Assembly: GCF_001704415.2 (NCBI RefSeq)
Contig: NC_030811.1
Location: 2,824,501 to 2,888,500 of the forward strand
From: Capra hircus
Lineage: Eukaryota > Chordata > Mammalia > Artiodactyla > Bovidae
Reading direction: 5' to 3'
DNA: 64,000 nt
This document shows positions 24,050 through 35,005 of this stretch, piece by piece. The notes beneath the pieces are model-generated. The model saw only the letters and a program-made list of their open reading frames with translations. It made no database searches and was not told the DNA's origin. The position numbers and the translations under genes were made by a program. Every line of letters begins with the position of its first letter. The first letter of the stretch is position 1.

Positions 24050-24469
24050 GAAAGAGTGTTCCGGTTAAGGTCTACCACAGCTCTGGCAAGCCAGGCTGGC
24101 TCTCCCCGACCTCTGCTCTCCCTCCTTTTGGGCTGAAGCCTGCTGGACTTGAAGCCTGCTGGGCCCCAAGGGCCTGGCTTCACCCTCACCCATGTCTGTT
24201 TCACCTGGACCTGCCTGGGACTCTGGGACCGATGCCCAGGAGCCAGACCTCTGCTGTCTCCTCCGTGACATGCCTCTAGGGGAGTCCAGTGGGCACCTCT
24301 GCTTATAATCACCTGCCTTAATTACGGAGGGCCTCTACCTGAGCCAGCGGCTGCCACGTGTGCGATGCACCAGAGTTGAAAGCACAGGGAAAGGAGAGGT
24401 CTTACGGGCAGGAGGGGGAGTCCAGACGGGGCTGCAAGCATCCGTCACCCACCCGTCGTCCACCCCCTG
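24050..24469. other. unassigned DNA
   Basis: No element recognised. Confidence 0.4.
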
Positions 24470-24880
24470 CGGCCGCCTGGAAGTGGGTGTAATTATTGTG
24501 CATTAGATTATAACCTGCAGGGATTTGTGGGCAGTTCAGAGAGAGGTACCCCAAATGACACCCCGTCTAATCAGTTCTTTTGAGTTTCTGTTATTTCAAA
24601 TTGGGCTCTGGTTCCAAATCTTGATATGACCCACGGGCAGGAATTACAACTCCGCACCCCTTCACGGCGGCCGAGCCCGATGTCAACACATAATTGCCTG
24701 CCTTTGGCCCATTATTTCCAACAGTCAGTCGAGGGCCCGTGGCTCTCCAGCCCGGACATGTTTTGATGATGTCAGGGCTGCCTGCGAGCTGATGACTTAA
24801 TTTTCTCTGAAACTGCGGCATCCTCTGTCACTGCCCAAGACAATGAGCATCACAGCGGCGGCGCAGTCACTTCTGATTTG
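24470..24880. promoter_or_regulatory. possible conserved non-coding element (hypothetical)
   Basis: A repeat-free stretch with homeodomain-type AT cores (TGTAATTATTGTGCATTAG at about 24487-24505) and mixed GC, without coding bias. This pattern resembles developmental enhancers, but conservation cannot be judged from one genome. Confidence 0.2.
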
Positions 24881-26784
24881 GGGAAGGCAGGTGAGGATGG
24901 ACACGTCCAGCTTGGTCTGGATCAGCGGGAGGGGAGGGGAGAGAGGCGAGACAGCTCCCGGGCCAGGAGCTGTTTAACATCCTGGTGAAAATTCTCCTGG
25001 TTGGAACGTGGCAAAAAGACCCCGCAGTAGCTGCCTCGGGAGGAGCAAGAGCCCTGCTGGCCTTCTGGTGCTTTAGGAAGACAGTGTCCATCTTTCGCAT
25101 CTATTTCTCTCCCTGAAACACACGCGCTGGAGAGCTGGGTCACAAAGGCTTGGGACCAGGGAGGACGAATCCTCATAGGACTGCGCTGCCGCCGCTGAAC
25201 CAAGACAAATCCCAGCGGACGGCGAGGCCTCGACCAGGAGAGCCATGAGCCCTGCTCCCATGGCGGCGACGGTGGGGCTGGCGTCCAGCAGGTGTGGGGA
25301 CATGCTTACACGATGTCGTAGACGCTTCTTGTCATCTCTGGGCCCTCCTTGTCACAGCTTCATTCTCAGGAGGACTTGCTCCACAGGGTGGGGAAGCCGA
25401 CCACTGGCAGAGCCAGTGAACTCCCACCAGGAGTTACTTCGGAATCCCGCCGGGAGACAGTCCCTCTTCCTATAAGGAGCATGCCCAGACTGCAGGCAAG
25501 GCTCCACTGGCCCTGGTGGGGTCACTTGCCACCCAGAGCCAGTTACACAGTGGGGGGTTGGTGGCGCCAGCCTGAGTCATGTGGGTAGAGGGCACCGTGA
25601 TCGTGTTCTCCCAGGACAAACTTGAGTGGAAAAGCAGTGACACCCGTGTCCCTGAGGTCCCAGCTAGAGCAACAGCACAGAAAACGTAATGCGTTTTCTC
25701 CACAAAAATGATAGCTGAAGAGGGGGTGAGATTCCCCCAGGATGGGCAACAGCAGGAAGCGGGTCCACCTTCAGGCCCCCAAGGCGATGGAGTGGTGTCC
25801 CAACCCCCAGGATGGAGGCCGGCCTGGCCCAGCCCAGGCGCTGACAGTGCCACCCACGGTGACGCACAGGGGATGCGGCCGGATTACCATCCGCTCACCT
25901 GCTGTTGGGTACGGTCAGCCTCCCGGGGTCTCTGTGGTGTGGGGAGCAGAGGGCGGAGGATGGGCTGGGGTAGGTGGAGACAGTCCACAGAGCACCCCAA
26001 GAGAGGCGGTGCTGGGAGGACGAGCTGTTCCCCACAGCTGCAGAGAGGCCGTCTGCAAGGCTGCGGTCATCTCATCACACCGAGCTCCTCACTTGATCAT
26101 CATCCCTATCTCATGTAATTAACAGGACGTGGATTGTGCCGAGATAAGCCGAGTGTGAAAGACCCATGAAGACTGGGGAACTGCATTCTAGGAGACGAGA
26201 GGGGCTTGCTCTGCAGCCCAGGGCAGTCCCAGTGGACAGAGGGTGGGAAATCCTGCGTGGAGTCCAGGCGTCGGGGTTCCTGCAGTGTCAGCCGCTCAGC
26301 AGCTGTTCGAGCACGGTTGTGGGGGTGTTGTCTCCCCCTCCAGCTGTCCGTGCGGCCAGCACAGCATCGCCGCGGCCTCGGGTCACGGGCGACTAGCTGC
26401 CGCGTGCTCCTTGGTGGACACTGCGTGCTCCGGCCTCGGCCTGACCGTGTGCCCTTCCATCCCGCACTCAGTGGTTAGCAGGACTAAGCAGACTTAAGGG
26501 CTGAACAGCAATCACATAAGAGCTTCCTGGAGGCGAGCAGCGGGCAGGAGGTTCCCGGTCCCTGGAGCAGAGCCGCTCCTCAGTCCCCCCTGCCCATCCC
26601 TCCCTCCTCGGGGCACGCAGGGCCTTACTGCCTTAGCTGAGACAGACCTGCGTACAACGATGCACACTATGTGGGCCAAGCCTTTTACCTGTTTCCAGTT
26701 AACTTTCAATTTATCCACTCCTTTCCTGGCACACTAGACTCCAAGAGAGGGGCTGCTTCTGAGATGGTCCTGTACCCAGCCATT
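24881..26784. other. unassigned DNA
   Basis: About 1.9 kb, moderately GC-rich, with no recognised repeat or exon. Overlapping open frames on both strands at 25470-26122 are typical of GC-rich non-coding DNA. Confidence 0.4.
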
Positions 26785-26925
26785 GTACAGAGTTTTAAAA
26801 TTAACACTGATTGAGCCCTTTGTACCAGGCTTGAGCTAGGCATACAGCATGAAGGTGAATGAAACACTGCTATGCCTCCAGGTGGGGATGCAGACGGACA
26901 AAGAGTAACTGCAACATCAGGACAC
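26785..26925. mobile_element. ancient L2/MIR-type repeat remnant
   Basis: Segment ATTAACACTGATTGAGCCC followed by a TACCAGGCTTGAGCTAGGC block and ACAAAGAGTAACTGC resembles the widespread old mammalian 'ends in ...CAGGCACTG' repeat type. Family not assigned. Confidence 0.45.
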
Positions 26926-26942
26926 AGCTCTGCACAGGGGAA

Positions 26943-27262
26943 CTGTGCACGTGTGAGTGTGGACACATATGTGAGCAGGTGCAAGCATGTGCACATGCGT
27001 GAACAGGTACAAGCGTGCACACGTTTGTGAGCATGTGTGAGCGAGTGCATGTGTGTGAACAGGTGCGAGCATTTGCACATGTGAACAGGTGTGTGTCTGT
27101 GAATAGGTATAAGCGTGCACATGTGTGAACAGGTGTGAGCGTGTGCACTGGGTGACGAGGTGTGAGCATGTGAACATGTGTGTGTGCACGTCTGAACAGG
27201 TGTGAGCGTGTACACGTGTGTGAAGAGGCACGATCCTATACACGTTTGTGAGCGAGTATATG
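26943..27262. repeat. GTG-rich minisatellite
   Basis: About ten imperfect units of roughly 30 bp built on GTGAACAGGTGTGAGCGTGT and GCACATGTGTGAACAGG. Alternating purine-pyrimidine composition. It creates the long His/Thr-rich minus-strand open frame at 26706-27278, which is an artefact. Confidence 0.9.
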
Positions 27263-27425
27263 TGAGCCAGAAGCTCACCTGGGGGGGGATTATGTCTGAG
27301 CTGAGCTCTCAAGGGGAACTAAGGCTTACAAGCAAAGGAAGGGGTATCCTTCCTCTGGGACAAAGCAGAAGGGCTATGAAGACCTGACGAGCGAAAGGAA
27401 ACGGCGCTCTGGCGGGAGTCACTCT

Positions 27426-27700
27426 GCCGCTGCTGCTAAGTCGCTTCAGTCGTGTCCGACTCTGTGCGACCCCATAGACGGCAGCCCACCAGGCTCCCCT
27501 GTCCCTGGGATTCTCCAGGCAAGAACACTGGAGCGGGTTGCCATTTCCTTCTCCAGCGCATGAAAGTGAAAAGTGAAAGTGAAGTCGCCCAGTCGTGTCC
27601 GACTCTAGCGACCCCGCGGACTGCAGCCCACCAGGCTCCTGCGTCCATGGGATTTTCCAGGCAAGAGTCCTGGAGTGGGGTGCCATTGCCTTCTCCACCT
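27426..27700 (-). mobile_element. BOV-A2 SINE (two Bov-A monomers)
   Basis: Reverse copy containing two Bov-A monomers (CCCCATAGACGGCAGCCCAC and CCCCGCGGACTGCAGCCCAC) joined by the family linker AAAGTGAAAAGTGAAAGTGA at about 27561-27580. No tRNA-derived head, as expected for BOV-A2. Confidence 0.93.
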
Positions 27701-27739
27701 CCAAGCCTTAAGAAGTCCAAACCGGTGGACGTCTGTCCC

Positions 27740-28210
27740 CGCCGTTTCTCAGCACCTTAGGGTCAGCTGAGCGCACCATGAGTTCTGGCTGGTTGAGACA
27801 GGTTGGGACCCCCGACCCTCCCCCGACCCTCTCACTGGGCATGCGTGATCCTGCCCCTGACGCCTCGGCCGGAAGTTCCCCGGGAAGGTCAGGGCGCCGC
27901 CATTTCCAAAGACCGCCTGCTAAGGACCTGGAGCTCCGGGTCGCCAGCAGAGGAGGACGATTCCCTGGGTTCGTTCCTCTTTCCAGTCACATTTCGCGGC
28001 TCCCCAGCCTCCCGCCACCCTGCTTGTCCCTCCCGAAAACATCCCGGCCCCTGCCGTTCCCCAGGAGGCCTGTTCTCCGGGCTTCCTTCCTGGGGCAAAC
28101 CTCGGTTTCAAAAGCGGGCTCGCAGCCTGTGGGGCAGAAGGGTTGGTCACGTCTGTGCTGCGCCGCCTGGGGACGCCCAGGTCCCACCAGGTAGGGGGCT
28201 GGCCTGCCGC
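27740..28210 (+). promoter_or_regulatory. CpG-rich, promoter-like segment (hypothetical)
   Basis: GC-rich segment with roughly two dozen CpGs. Within 70 bp it carries an NRF1-like GGCATGCGTG (27838-27847), a perfect ETS core CCGGAAGT (27869-27876) and a YY1-like GCCGCCATTT (27896-27905), a combination typical of TATA-less promoters. A donor-like CAG|GTAGGG follows at 28190/28191, compatible with a first exon of about 300 bp. The frames here (to 164 codons) have no homology, so a non-coding transcript is likelier than a protein. No expression evidence is available from the sequence. Confidence 0.35.
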
Positions 28211-28472
28211 GTGGACAGAGCTGCGAGTCCAGAGAGACGGAAGCTGAGGCCCTGGTGGGGCAGTGTTGTAGGGGAGGGCGACGTGCTGGGGTCCTGAGAG
28301 GAGGCGCCGCAGCAGGCGTGCGTGCGTGCGTGCGTGCGTGCGTGGGTGCGTGCGTGCGTGGGTGCGTGCGTGGGTGCGTGGGTGTGTGGGTGTGGGGGGG
28401 AGTGTGGGTGTGGGGGGGAGTGTGGGGGTGGGGGACGCTCGCCTGGACACTCACGGCGGGGGTTGGGGGGGG
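28211..28472. repeat. GT-rich minisatellite, left part
   Basis: Begins with the 26-bp block GTGGACAGAGCTGCGAGTCC+AGAGAG that also occurs at 30490-30515. It continues into a GTGC/GTGG tandem (28318-28430) and a unit GGGGACGCTCGCCTGGACAC, the same unit as in the right part. An LTR separates the two parts. Confidence 0.85.
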
Positions 28473-30104
28473 TGTCCAGGGTAATTCGAAGGTGCGGATG
28501 GAATCAGCGTCCTGGAAAAAACTTATTTAATTACAGATATAGAGGGAGATTAGAAACAGATAGTGTAGTAGGAGAATTAGTGGAGAAAAGAGGCTGAATA
28601 ACTGGTTTACATGGAATACCAATCACCACCTACGTAGGCCACAGGCGTCTTTCCATTCTCGCAAAGGAGAGGAGGCACTGAGGCCTCCCTGGTCGGATCT
28701 CAGAAGCCCAGGCAGAATTAGCAGGTTTGGTGAGTACCCACATTTCAGATGGGAATTCAGCCAGGAAAACGGGGAGCGAGAAAGAAATGACACGGGGGAA
28801 TCAGTCTTTCCAGAAACTGATCCGATTTCTTTATTTTTCAGGTTTGTTTATATATCGTTTTGTTATAAATAGGGATGAATACAGAGTCGTGCGGGGGTCA
28901 GCAGACCTGACCCTTGTCACAATCAGGTGCTTCATATAAAATTATACAAAGGTCTTATGAGTTTCATCATCTTCTGGCCATGAGGTCTGCTGACATTTTA
29001 TGGCCCTTTCTGATATCGGTCAGTTAACCAGAAAACTTATTTTTCCACGGGTGATTTTTTCTTAAATCAGGCACCACCCTCCAAATAAAGTTGCATTCCT
29101 ATAGGGTGAGGGTGTAGTGAGTTACAATCAAGAAAGGAATTTACTTAACCTAAGGTTTAACATGATTAGTCTTAAAGGTTAATACTTATTTTTCCTATAT
29201 GCTAGTTATATTCATTATAAGGGCAGGAATATGGAGATTTAGCAGCAAATATCGGCTCAACAAATGTAAACCCTTCACCAATGTTCCCCTTAAGATCTAT
29301 TTTGTCTTAAGATATTGATATAGTTACATTTTTGCATAGCAAGGACACAGTGATTTATAACAAAGTACAGTGGTCTGTAATAAAAGAGACAATTCATTAA
29401 CTCAAACAGTCTAGTATTGCTAACATCAAAAACTACTATATTTCCTTTTCTATATTCCAAATACATTGATTAATATATTCCCAGGTGCCTAAGGATATGG
29501 AGGCTTGATGGCAATCATTGACTCATCAATGAAAAAAGCCCTACGCTAATACTCCAAACTCTCTGTGCTGTTTATGGTTGAGAGGTTGTCACACAAGCTA
29601 GTCTGTCAGCAGAGAAGTTTGACCTGAGACAGCCTTGTCACACCCAGGGCAGGGAATTAGCAGTAATTATTGGCACGACAAATGAAAAAACCCTTCACCA
29701 ATGTAATTCCTAATCAACCCACTATACTATACTAATGATCTTCTAACTTCTCAAAAGAGTCTGTATTTAGAAAGTTTTAAAACATCCCGTGCCTCTCACA
29801 GTTGGGAGGCTGTAAACAATCACATGTGGCCGGACGAGCCTGATCAGGCAGGCCAGAGAACCTTCAGAGTTCATAAGTTGAAACACTCTTGTCATGCCCA
29901 GGAATTTTTACTAACTGGAGTTGCAAGTTAACTCCTTCTCTGAGAGAAATGGTTATGGGGGAGAGCTCCCTGTAAAGTACTCTGGTTTTGGGGGTAGATG
30001 CTCGGGAACGGGGGGTTTCCTGAGGCTTGATCACGCCTTTGCGTACGCCAAGCCTCCTTCCTCATGACCTTTGCCATGGGCGGAGTTCCTCACGCTGGCT
30101 CCCA
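28473..30104 (-). mobile_element. solitary class II ERV LTR (BTLTR1-like), antisense
   Basis: On the minus strand the element starts TGGGAGCCAGCGTGAGGAAC (30104 down) and ends ...TTACCCTGGACA at 28473, i.e. TG...CA ends. A TATATAAA (28847-28854, minus) lies very close to an AATAAA (28830-28835, minus), fitting the very short R of betaretrovirus-like LTRs. Layout and wording match my memory of the bovine BTLTR1 family. No gag, pol or env sequence and no second LTR is present, so it is a solo LTR left by recombination. Both flanks are minisatellite; the target duplication is blurred (GGGGGG versus GCGGGG). Edges uncertain by up to about 40 bp on the left. Confidence 0.75.
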
Positions 30105-31140
30105 GCGGGGGGACACTCACCTGGACAGTCACGTATGTGTGTGGGGGAGGCGCTTGCCTGGACATTCTCTTGTGTGTATACGCTTGCCTGGACCCTCACA
30201 GGTGTGTATGTGGGAGGAGGGGCACTCACCTGGACACTCAAGGGGGTGTGTGTGTGTTGGGGGGGGGAAGCACTCACCTGGACACTCACGTATGTGTGTG
30301 GGGGAGGTACTCATGTGTATATGTGTATATACGCTCACGTGGACACTCACAAGTGTGTGTGTGGGGGGAGGGGTGCTCACCTGGACACTCACAGGGGTGT
30401 GTGTGTGTGGATGCTTGCCTGGACACTCATGGGTGTGGGTGTAGGGGGGGACCCTCGCTTGGACATTAACAGGTGTGGGGGGGGGGACGTGTGGACAGAG
30501 CTGCGAGTCCAGAGAGTATTGAGGCGAATGCTGGCCACGTCCAACACTCGCCTTGACACTCTCGTGTGTGTGTGTGTGTGGAGGGAGGGAAACTCACATG
30601 GACGCTCACAGGGGTGTGTGTGTGTGGATGCTTGCCTGGACACTCATGGATGTGGGTGTGGGGGGGACCCTCGCTTGGACATTCACAGGCGTGTGTGTGT
30701 GTGTGGGGGGACACTTACCTTGACACTCTCGTGTGTGTGTGGAGGGAGGGAAACTCACCTGGACCCTCACGGGTATGTGTGTGGGTGGGTGGACACTTGC
30801 CTGGACACTCAGGTCTGTGTGTGGGTGGGTGGACACTTGCCTGGACACTCACAGGTGTGTGTGTGTGGATACTCGCCTGGACATTCACGAGTGTGTGTGT
30901 GTAGGGGGGACGCTAACCTTCACACTCACATGTGTGTGGGGGGGCACTCGCCTCAACACTCATGAGTGTGTGTGTTTGTGGTGGGGACGCTTGCCTGGAT
31001 ACTCATAGGTATGTGTGTGTGTGTGTGGGGGTAGATGCTTCCTTGGACCGTCACAGGTGTGTGTGTGGGGGGGTGGATGCTCGCCTGGACGCTCATGGGT
31101 GTGTGTGTGGAGGGGACGCTTGCGTGCTGGCCTGGACGTG
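30105..31140. repeat. GT-rich minisatellite, right part
   Basis: About 20 imperfect units of roughly 40-60 bp, each CTTGCCTGGACACTCAC followed by a GTGTGTG run and a G-run. It contains a higher-order duplication: the segment from TCACAGGGGTGTGTGTGTG through CCCTCGCTTGGACATT occurs near 30389-30467 and near 30605-30683. The 312-codon plus-strand frame 30027-30965, rich in Val-Cys and Trp-Thr-Leu, is produced by the repeat. Confidence 0.95.
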
Positions 31141-31711
31141 GCGCGGTGGGAGGAGGAAAGGCCCAGGGGAAGTGAACCTTGGAAGCAGGAGCAGGGGTAG
31201 CGGTAAGGAGAGGGCGAAGGTGGGAGAGGAATCCGGAGCCACTCCTGCAGGAGTCCAGGATGGATTTCACGCTCGGGGGCGCCCTCCCTGACCCTGTCCC
31301 CACCATTGAGGTGGAGCTCCTAAAGCACAGAATGCTTTAGGACCTTTTTTTTTTTTTTTTGCCACTTAGCGGGACTTTTTTGTTGAAATGAGCTGTTCCT
31401 TTGTTTGTTCTCTCCTTGGCTGCAATCAGGCAGGGCTACCATCAAAGTCATTTTGACCAGTGGCGGGCACGTGGCCCAAGTAGGTCAACAGGACGCTTGT
31501 CGTGTGCTTTGCAGTGGGAACACGAAGTGACCAAAACGCAGTTGGTGTTGACGTGTACACCGCAGCGTGGAGGCCCTGGGAAACCTCTTCACCCACTGTG
31601 CCCGGGGGCGCTCCTCCTCCCCACCTGGTTCTCTAGAATTGCTCTCAATTCTGCACCCTCTCTAGGTCCCTCCCATAAGTGTCTTCCTGTCTAATGTGCC
31701 TGGTTTCACTG
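31141..31711. other. unassigned DNA
   Basis: Contains a T16 run at 31345-31360. No exon or repeat family recognised. Confidence 0.4.
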
Positions 31712-31842
31712 TTTTATTTTGTTGGCTTCACTGTGAGGCTTGCAGGATTTTGTTCCCCGACCAGGCCTTGAACCCAGACCAGGAACCCAGGCCACATCTG
31801 AGAAAGCCAGAGTCCTCACCGCTAGCTCTCTGGGGAACTCCC
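31712..31842 (-). mobile_element. CHR-2-like tRNA-derived SINE, antisense
   Basis: TTGTTCCCCGACCAGGCCTT GAACCC-type block and CCAGAGTCCTCACCGCTAGC CTCTGGGGAACTCCCA ending follow the reverse complement of the cetartiodactyl tRNA-derived SINE head. Confidence 0.75.
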
Positions 31843-33005
31843 AGGGACCGATTGTTAATTGCTGAAGGGGCAACAGGAACGCTGACTGAGTCAAACCCTG
31901 ACCAGTTTGGGAACACTTCCCCACCCCTTCCATCTCTTTCTCTTTGCTTCCCTTCACCTTCTCTCTTGCGTTTCTAACTGTAAACTTGTTCTGAAATGAA
32001 GAGTCCTCTGAGAGCAGGCCCAAGAGCTTGTTCTGGGTCATGTGGGGACCCCTTCCTCAAAGTGGGGGCTTGTCTCACTCCCCCAGCAGGAAGAGCTGCC
32101 CTGGATCAGACACTGGGCCATGCTTCACGCCTGGGCGTGCACCTTTTATGAACCCTGACCCCAGGCCTTGGGCTGCACCCAGCCTCTACCTCTAGGGCAG
32201 GCACCCCCAGCGCCTGCTGCCTGGCATCTTGATGTGCTTCCTGTGGACAAAGCAGCCTTCTCATGCTTGCCCCACGTGAAGGTCACAGCGGGAGCACTGC
32301 TCCTCTGCCACTGGCGCCTGGCCTGGGGCCCAGCAAAGCCCCATGCAGCACACCGTTCTTGGGGGGCATGCTGAAGGAGGGGGCCGTTGCTGACAGTCTT
32401 TGGTTTTCACTTTCTCGGTGAAGATTAATTCCTCATGCTCTTCTGTAAGACACGCTGGAGTTCACTCTGAAGACCGAGGCTTTACCACCCTTCTTTTCAG
32501 ATGCTGCTCCAGCATGGTTCTTGCTGTCCTTTGTCTTAAAAGTGTCTTGGTTTGGATGGTAAGTTACAGCCACTCCACTCAAGAGGGGCACCACACAGAT
32601 GAGACAGAATGCCCTGCTGGAATTCCCTCATGGTTCCCAGCGCAAATGTGCTGCGTTAAATCTCGTCTGTGTGCATGAGTCCAGTGCTAACTTAACAGTT
32701 ACCTCTAAAAATTTAGCAGTGATAGCAGTTCTGTTGAGTTAGACATGTGAGAATGTCAATTCTAAAAAAAGATGCTTCCTGCCACCTGGACTTGAGTATT
32801 TACAGAAGCAAAATCACTCTGCAGCATTCGCGTCGTGGTAGAAGGCTGTGATTGTGATCGGGTGCCCTGACCTTGTATGTTGAGGGTGGCAGCTTATCTC
32901 ATTTCTCCCCACACCTACAAGCAGGGCAGGAAGGGGGTGAATATTGTAGCTGTTTCTAAAGAGAATTAGGAAACACTGAAGACTGTCCTCTACTGAAGGG
33001 CAAAG
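31843..33005. other. unassigned DNA
   Basis: No recognised element or exon in about 1.2 kb. Confidence 0.4.
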
Positions 33006-33575
33006 GGAACAGTCAACAGAGTGAAAATACAGCCTGCTGAGTGGCAGAAAATATTTGTGCTGCATATGTCTGTTAAAGGGTCACTTTCCAAAACATGAAA
33101 GGAACTCCTACAGCTCAACACTAGGGAAACTGACAGCCTGCTTTTAAAAAGGAGAAGACTTGAGTAGACATTTCTCCAAAGAAGACATGAAAAAGGCCAA
33201 CTGGTAATACGGAAAAGGGCAGGATGTCACTAGGCATCAGAGAAGTGCAAATCAGAGCCATAATGAGATACCACCTCGTACCTGTCAGGATACCTGTTAT
33301 CAAAAAAGTAAAAGTGTCAGCAAGGATGTGGAGAAATTGAAACCATTATACACTGTTGGTGGGAATGCAGAATGGTGCCACTACTATGAAAAACAGCATG
33401 GAGATTCCACAAGAAGTTAAAAATGAAGCTGCCGTATGATGCAGCAACTCCACTTCCGGGTATTCATCCAAAAGAATCAAAACCAGGATATCAACGAGAC
33501 ACTTGTACATTCGTGCTCATGGAGGCACCATTCCCAATAGCCCCTAAGTGGAAGCACCCAAATGTCATAGGGAAT
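33006..33575 (+). mobile_element. old L1 fragment (ORF2 end), sense
   Basis: GTAGACATTTCTCCAAAGAA, CACTAGGCATCAGAGAAGTG, CAAATCAGAGCCATAATGAG, GATACCACCTCGTACCTGTC and CACTGTTGGTGGGAATGCAG occur in L1 order. Frames are broken. Confidence 0.88.
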
Positions 33576-33589
33576 TTCTGCATCAGTGC

Positions 33590-33672
33590 AAACCAGTGCG
33601 TGAACACACTGCTGACCCAGCGGAATCCCCACATAGCACAAACCAGTGAGTGGGCACACTGCTGACCCAGGG
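33590..33672. repeat. two-copy tandem duplication (~47 bp)
   Basis: The block AAACCAGTGCGTGAACACAC TGCTGACCCAG is followed by a second copy, AAACCAGTGAGTGGGCACAC TGCTGACCCAG, at about 47 bp period, right after the L1 fragment. Confidence 0.8.
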
Positions 33673-34227
33673 CTCCTCTCCAGATGGTGCACTAACTTGC
33701 TAGGTAGATATCACTTGATAACAAAGATTTCTGTTCATGCCTGTCCTAAGGGAAACATGGGCTAAACTCTGTGGATAAAAAACACCTTTCATGTTCATCA
33801 GTAGGTGCTGTTCAAATACCAGGTGGTCACAGCAGGTCTGTAAAAGCTGCAGTCTTGGAACTTCTACAGTGTTAGTGATCATCTTTTGCTTCCTGGTGGA
33901 AGCACTTCATACCTTGAAAGTATATTCTGGGCTTTCTCACTAACCAAGGATTGAAGAAAGGATCAAAGATGCTTGTCTGGGCTGGTGGATGTCCCCAGCA
34001 TCTGCGCCCTTTGCACGCAGTTGGGGCCTGTCTCTGAACCAGGAGTTAACCTGCTGCCTCCGCAGAGATGGCTGAGGCCACATCTCCTTCCCTTCACCAG
34101 GAAGACCCTGTGCCACAGTGGCAGAACCAGGATGAGAACCTAGTTGTCAGGCCCCCTTTATTTCCTGCATTGTATTGTTTTGAGATGATCGCTGGTGAAG
34201 TTAATCAGAAGAAGTCTTGAATTAAAT
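33673..34227. other. unassigned DNA
   Basis: No recognised element. Confidence 0.4.
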
Positions 34228-34645
34228 ATCAATTATGGGTATCTTTGAGAAGATTTAGGGTAAGGCTGAAAAAGCAGTAAAGAACAGTTCTGGATATATT
34301 TTCTAAGAAGTCATCAAGGGATGTTTCTTTAACCTGACTAAAATAGGTCCATCTCAACCACAGAACCAGTATAAAATTGGTTATTATTTTAGGTTCTATA
34401 ACTGAAAAATCCAAGACAAGAATCCAAGCCCAAAACCAAACAATAAGAGAAGTTAGTAAGGCATCAGGGTGCAAAACTATAATGCAACAATCAATAGCTT
34501 TCACATTTCAAAGATAATAAATAATTGGAAGAAATTTTATTTACATTGACAGCACAAAACTTAATGAGAAATAAGCTTAAAGAATTTATTAAGTCCACCC
34601 AAGGGGTGTTTTTAAATACTCTTGAGGGATACGAAAGACACTTCA
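34228..34645 (+). mobile_element. old L1 fragment, sense
   Basis: A-rich sequence with AGGCATCAGGGTGCAAAACT, ATGCAACAATCAATAGC and AAATTTTATTTACATTGACAGC in the order of the L1 ORF2 tower/RT-connection region. Highly diverged. Confidence 0.6.
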
Positions 34646-35005
34646 GCAGACTGAAAGTTGTGCCATGGTCCTGGGTAGGAAGACCCAACGTCTGTGTGCA
34701 TCCTCCCCAGATCTCCCTCTCAGGACTAAGGCACTGACTTCCTGAGCTTCTAGGAGTGTTGTCCTCAGAAGCTGCCCTTGGCCTCACCCGAGAGTAGCTC
34801 TCTCCCTGAGGACAGCTCACTGATCTCGGGTATAAGAGCTGAGCCCCGCTTGCCTCATTTCAGCGTGTCTCTGAAGGGCTATCCCAGTGTCAGAGCTCGC
34901 TGTGGGATGGGTGAGCTCTCTGCCGCAGTTCAGCTCTCTTGCTCAGTCTGTTCTGTCCGTTGATCTGGGAGGAGTCCATCACTCTCTTAAAGATGATGAT
35001 CCTAA
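34646..35005. other. unassigned DNA
   Basis: Contains GGGTATAAGAGCTGAGCCC near 34829, TATA-box-like, but no accompanying LTR ends or exon that I can support. Confidence 0.35.

Noticed and set aside
26706..27278. 190-codon His/Thr/Cys-rich minus-strand frame
   Set aside because: Caused by the GTG-rich minisatellite.
27778..28454. Pro/Arg-rich frames of 138-176 codons on both strands
   Set aside because: Expected in CpG-rich DNA with few AT-containing stops; no homology. The segment is reported only as promoter-like.
28473..30104. A full endogenous provirus
   Set aside because: Only one LTR is present; no gag, pol or env sequence lies on either side.
30027..30965. 312-codon plus-strand open frame, the longest in the window
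   Set aside because: It is produced by GT-rich minisatellite units and reads as a monotonous Val-Cys / Trp-Thr-Leu repeat. Similar open frames exist in the other frames and on the minus strand.
30105..31140. CRISPR-like array
   Set aside because: Units are degenerate and of variable length, with GT and G runs rather than unique spacers, in a mammalian genome.
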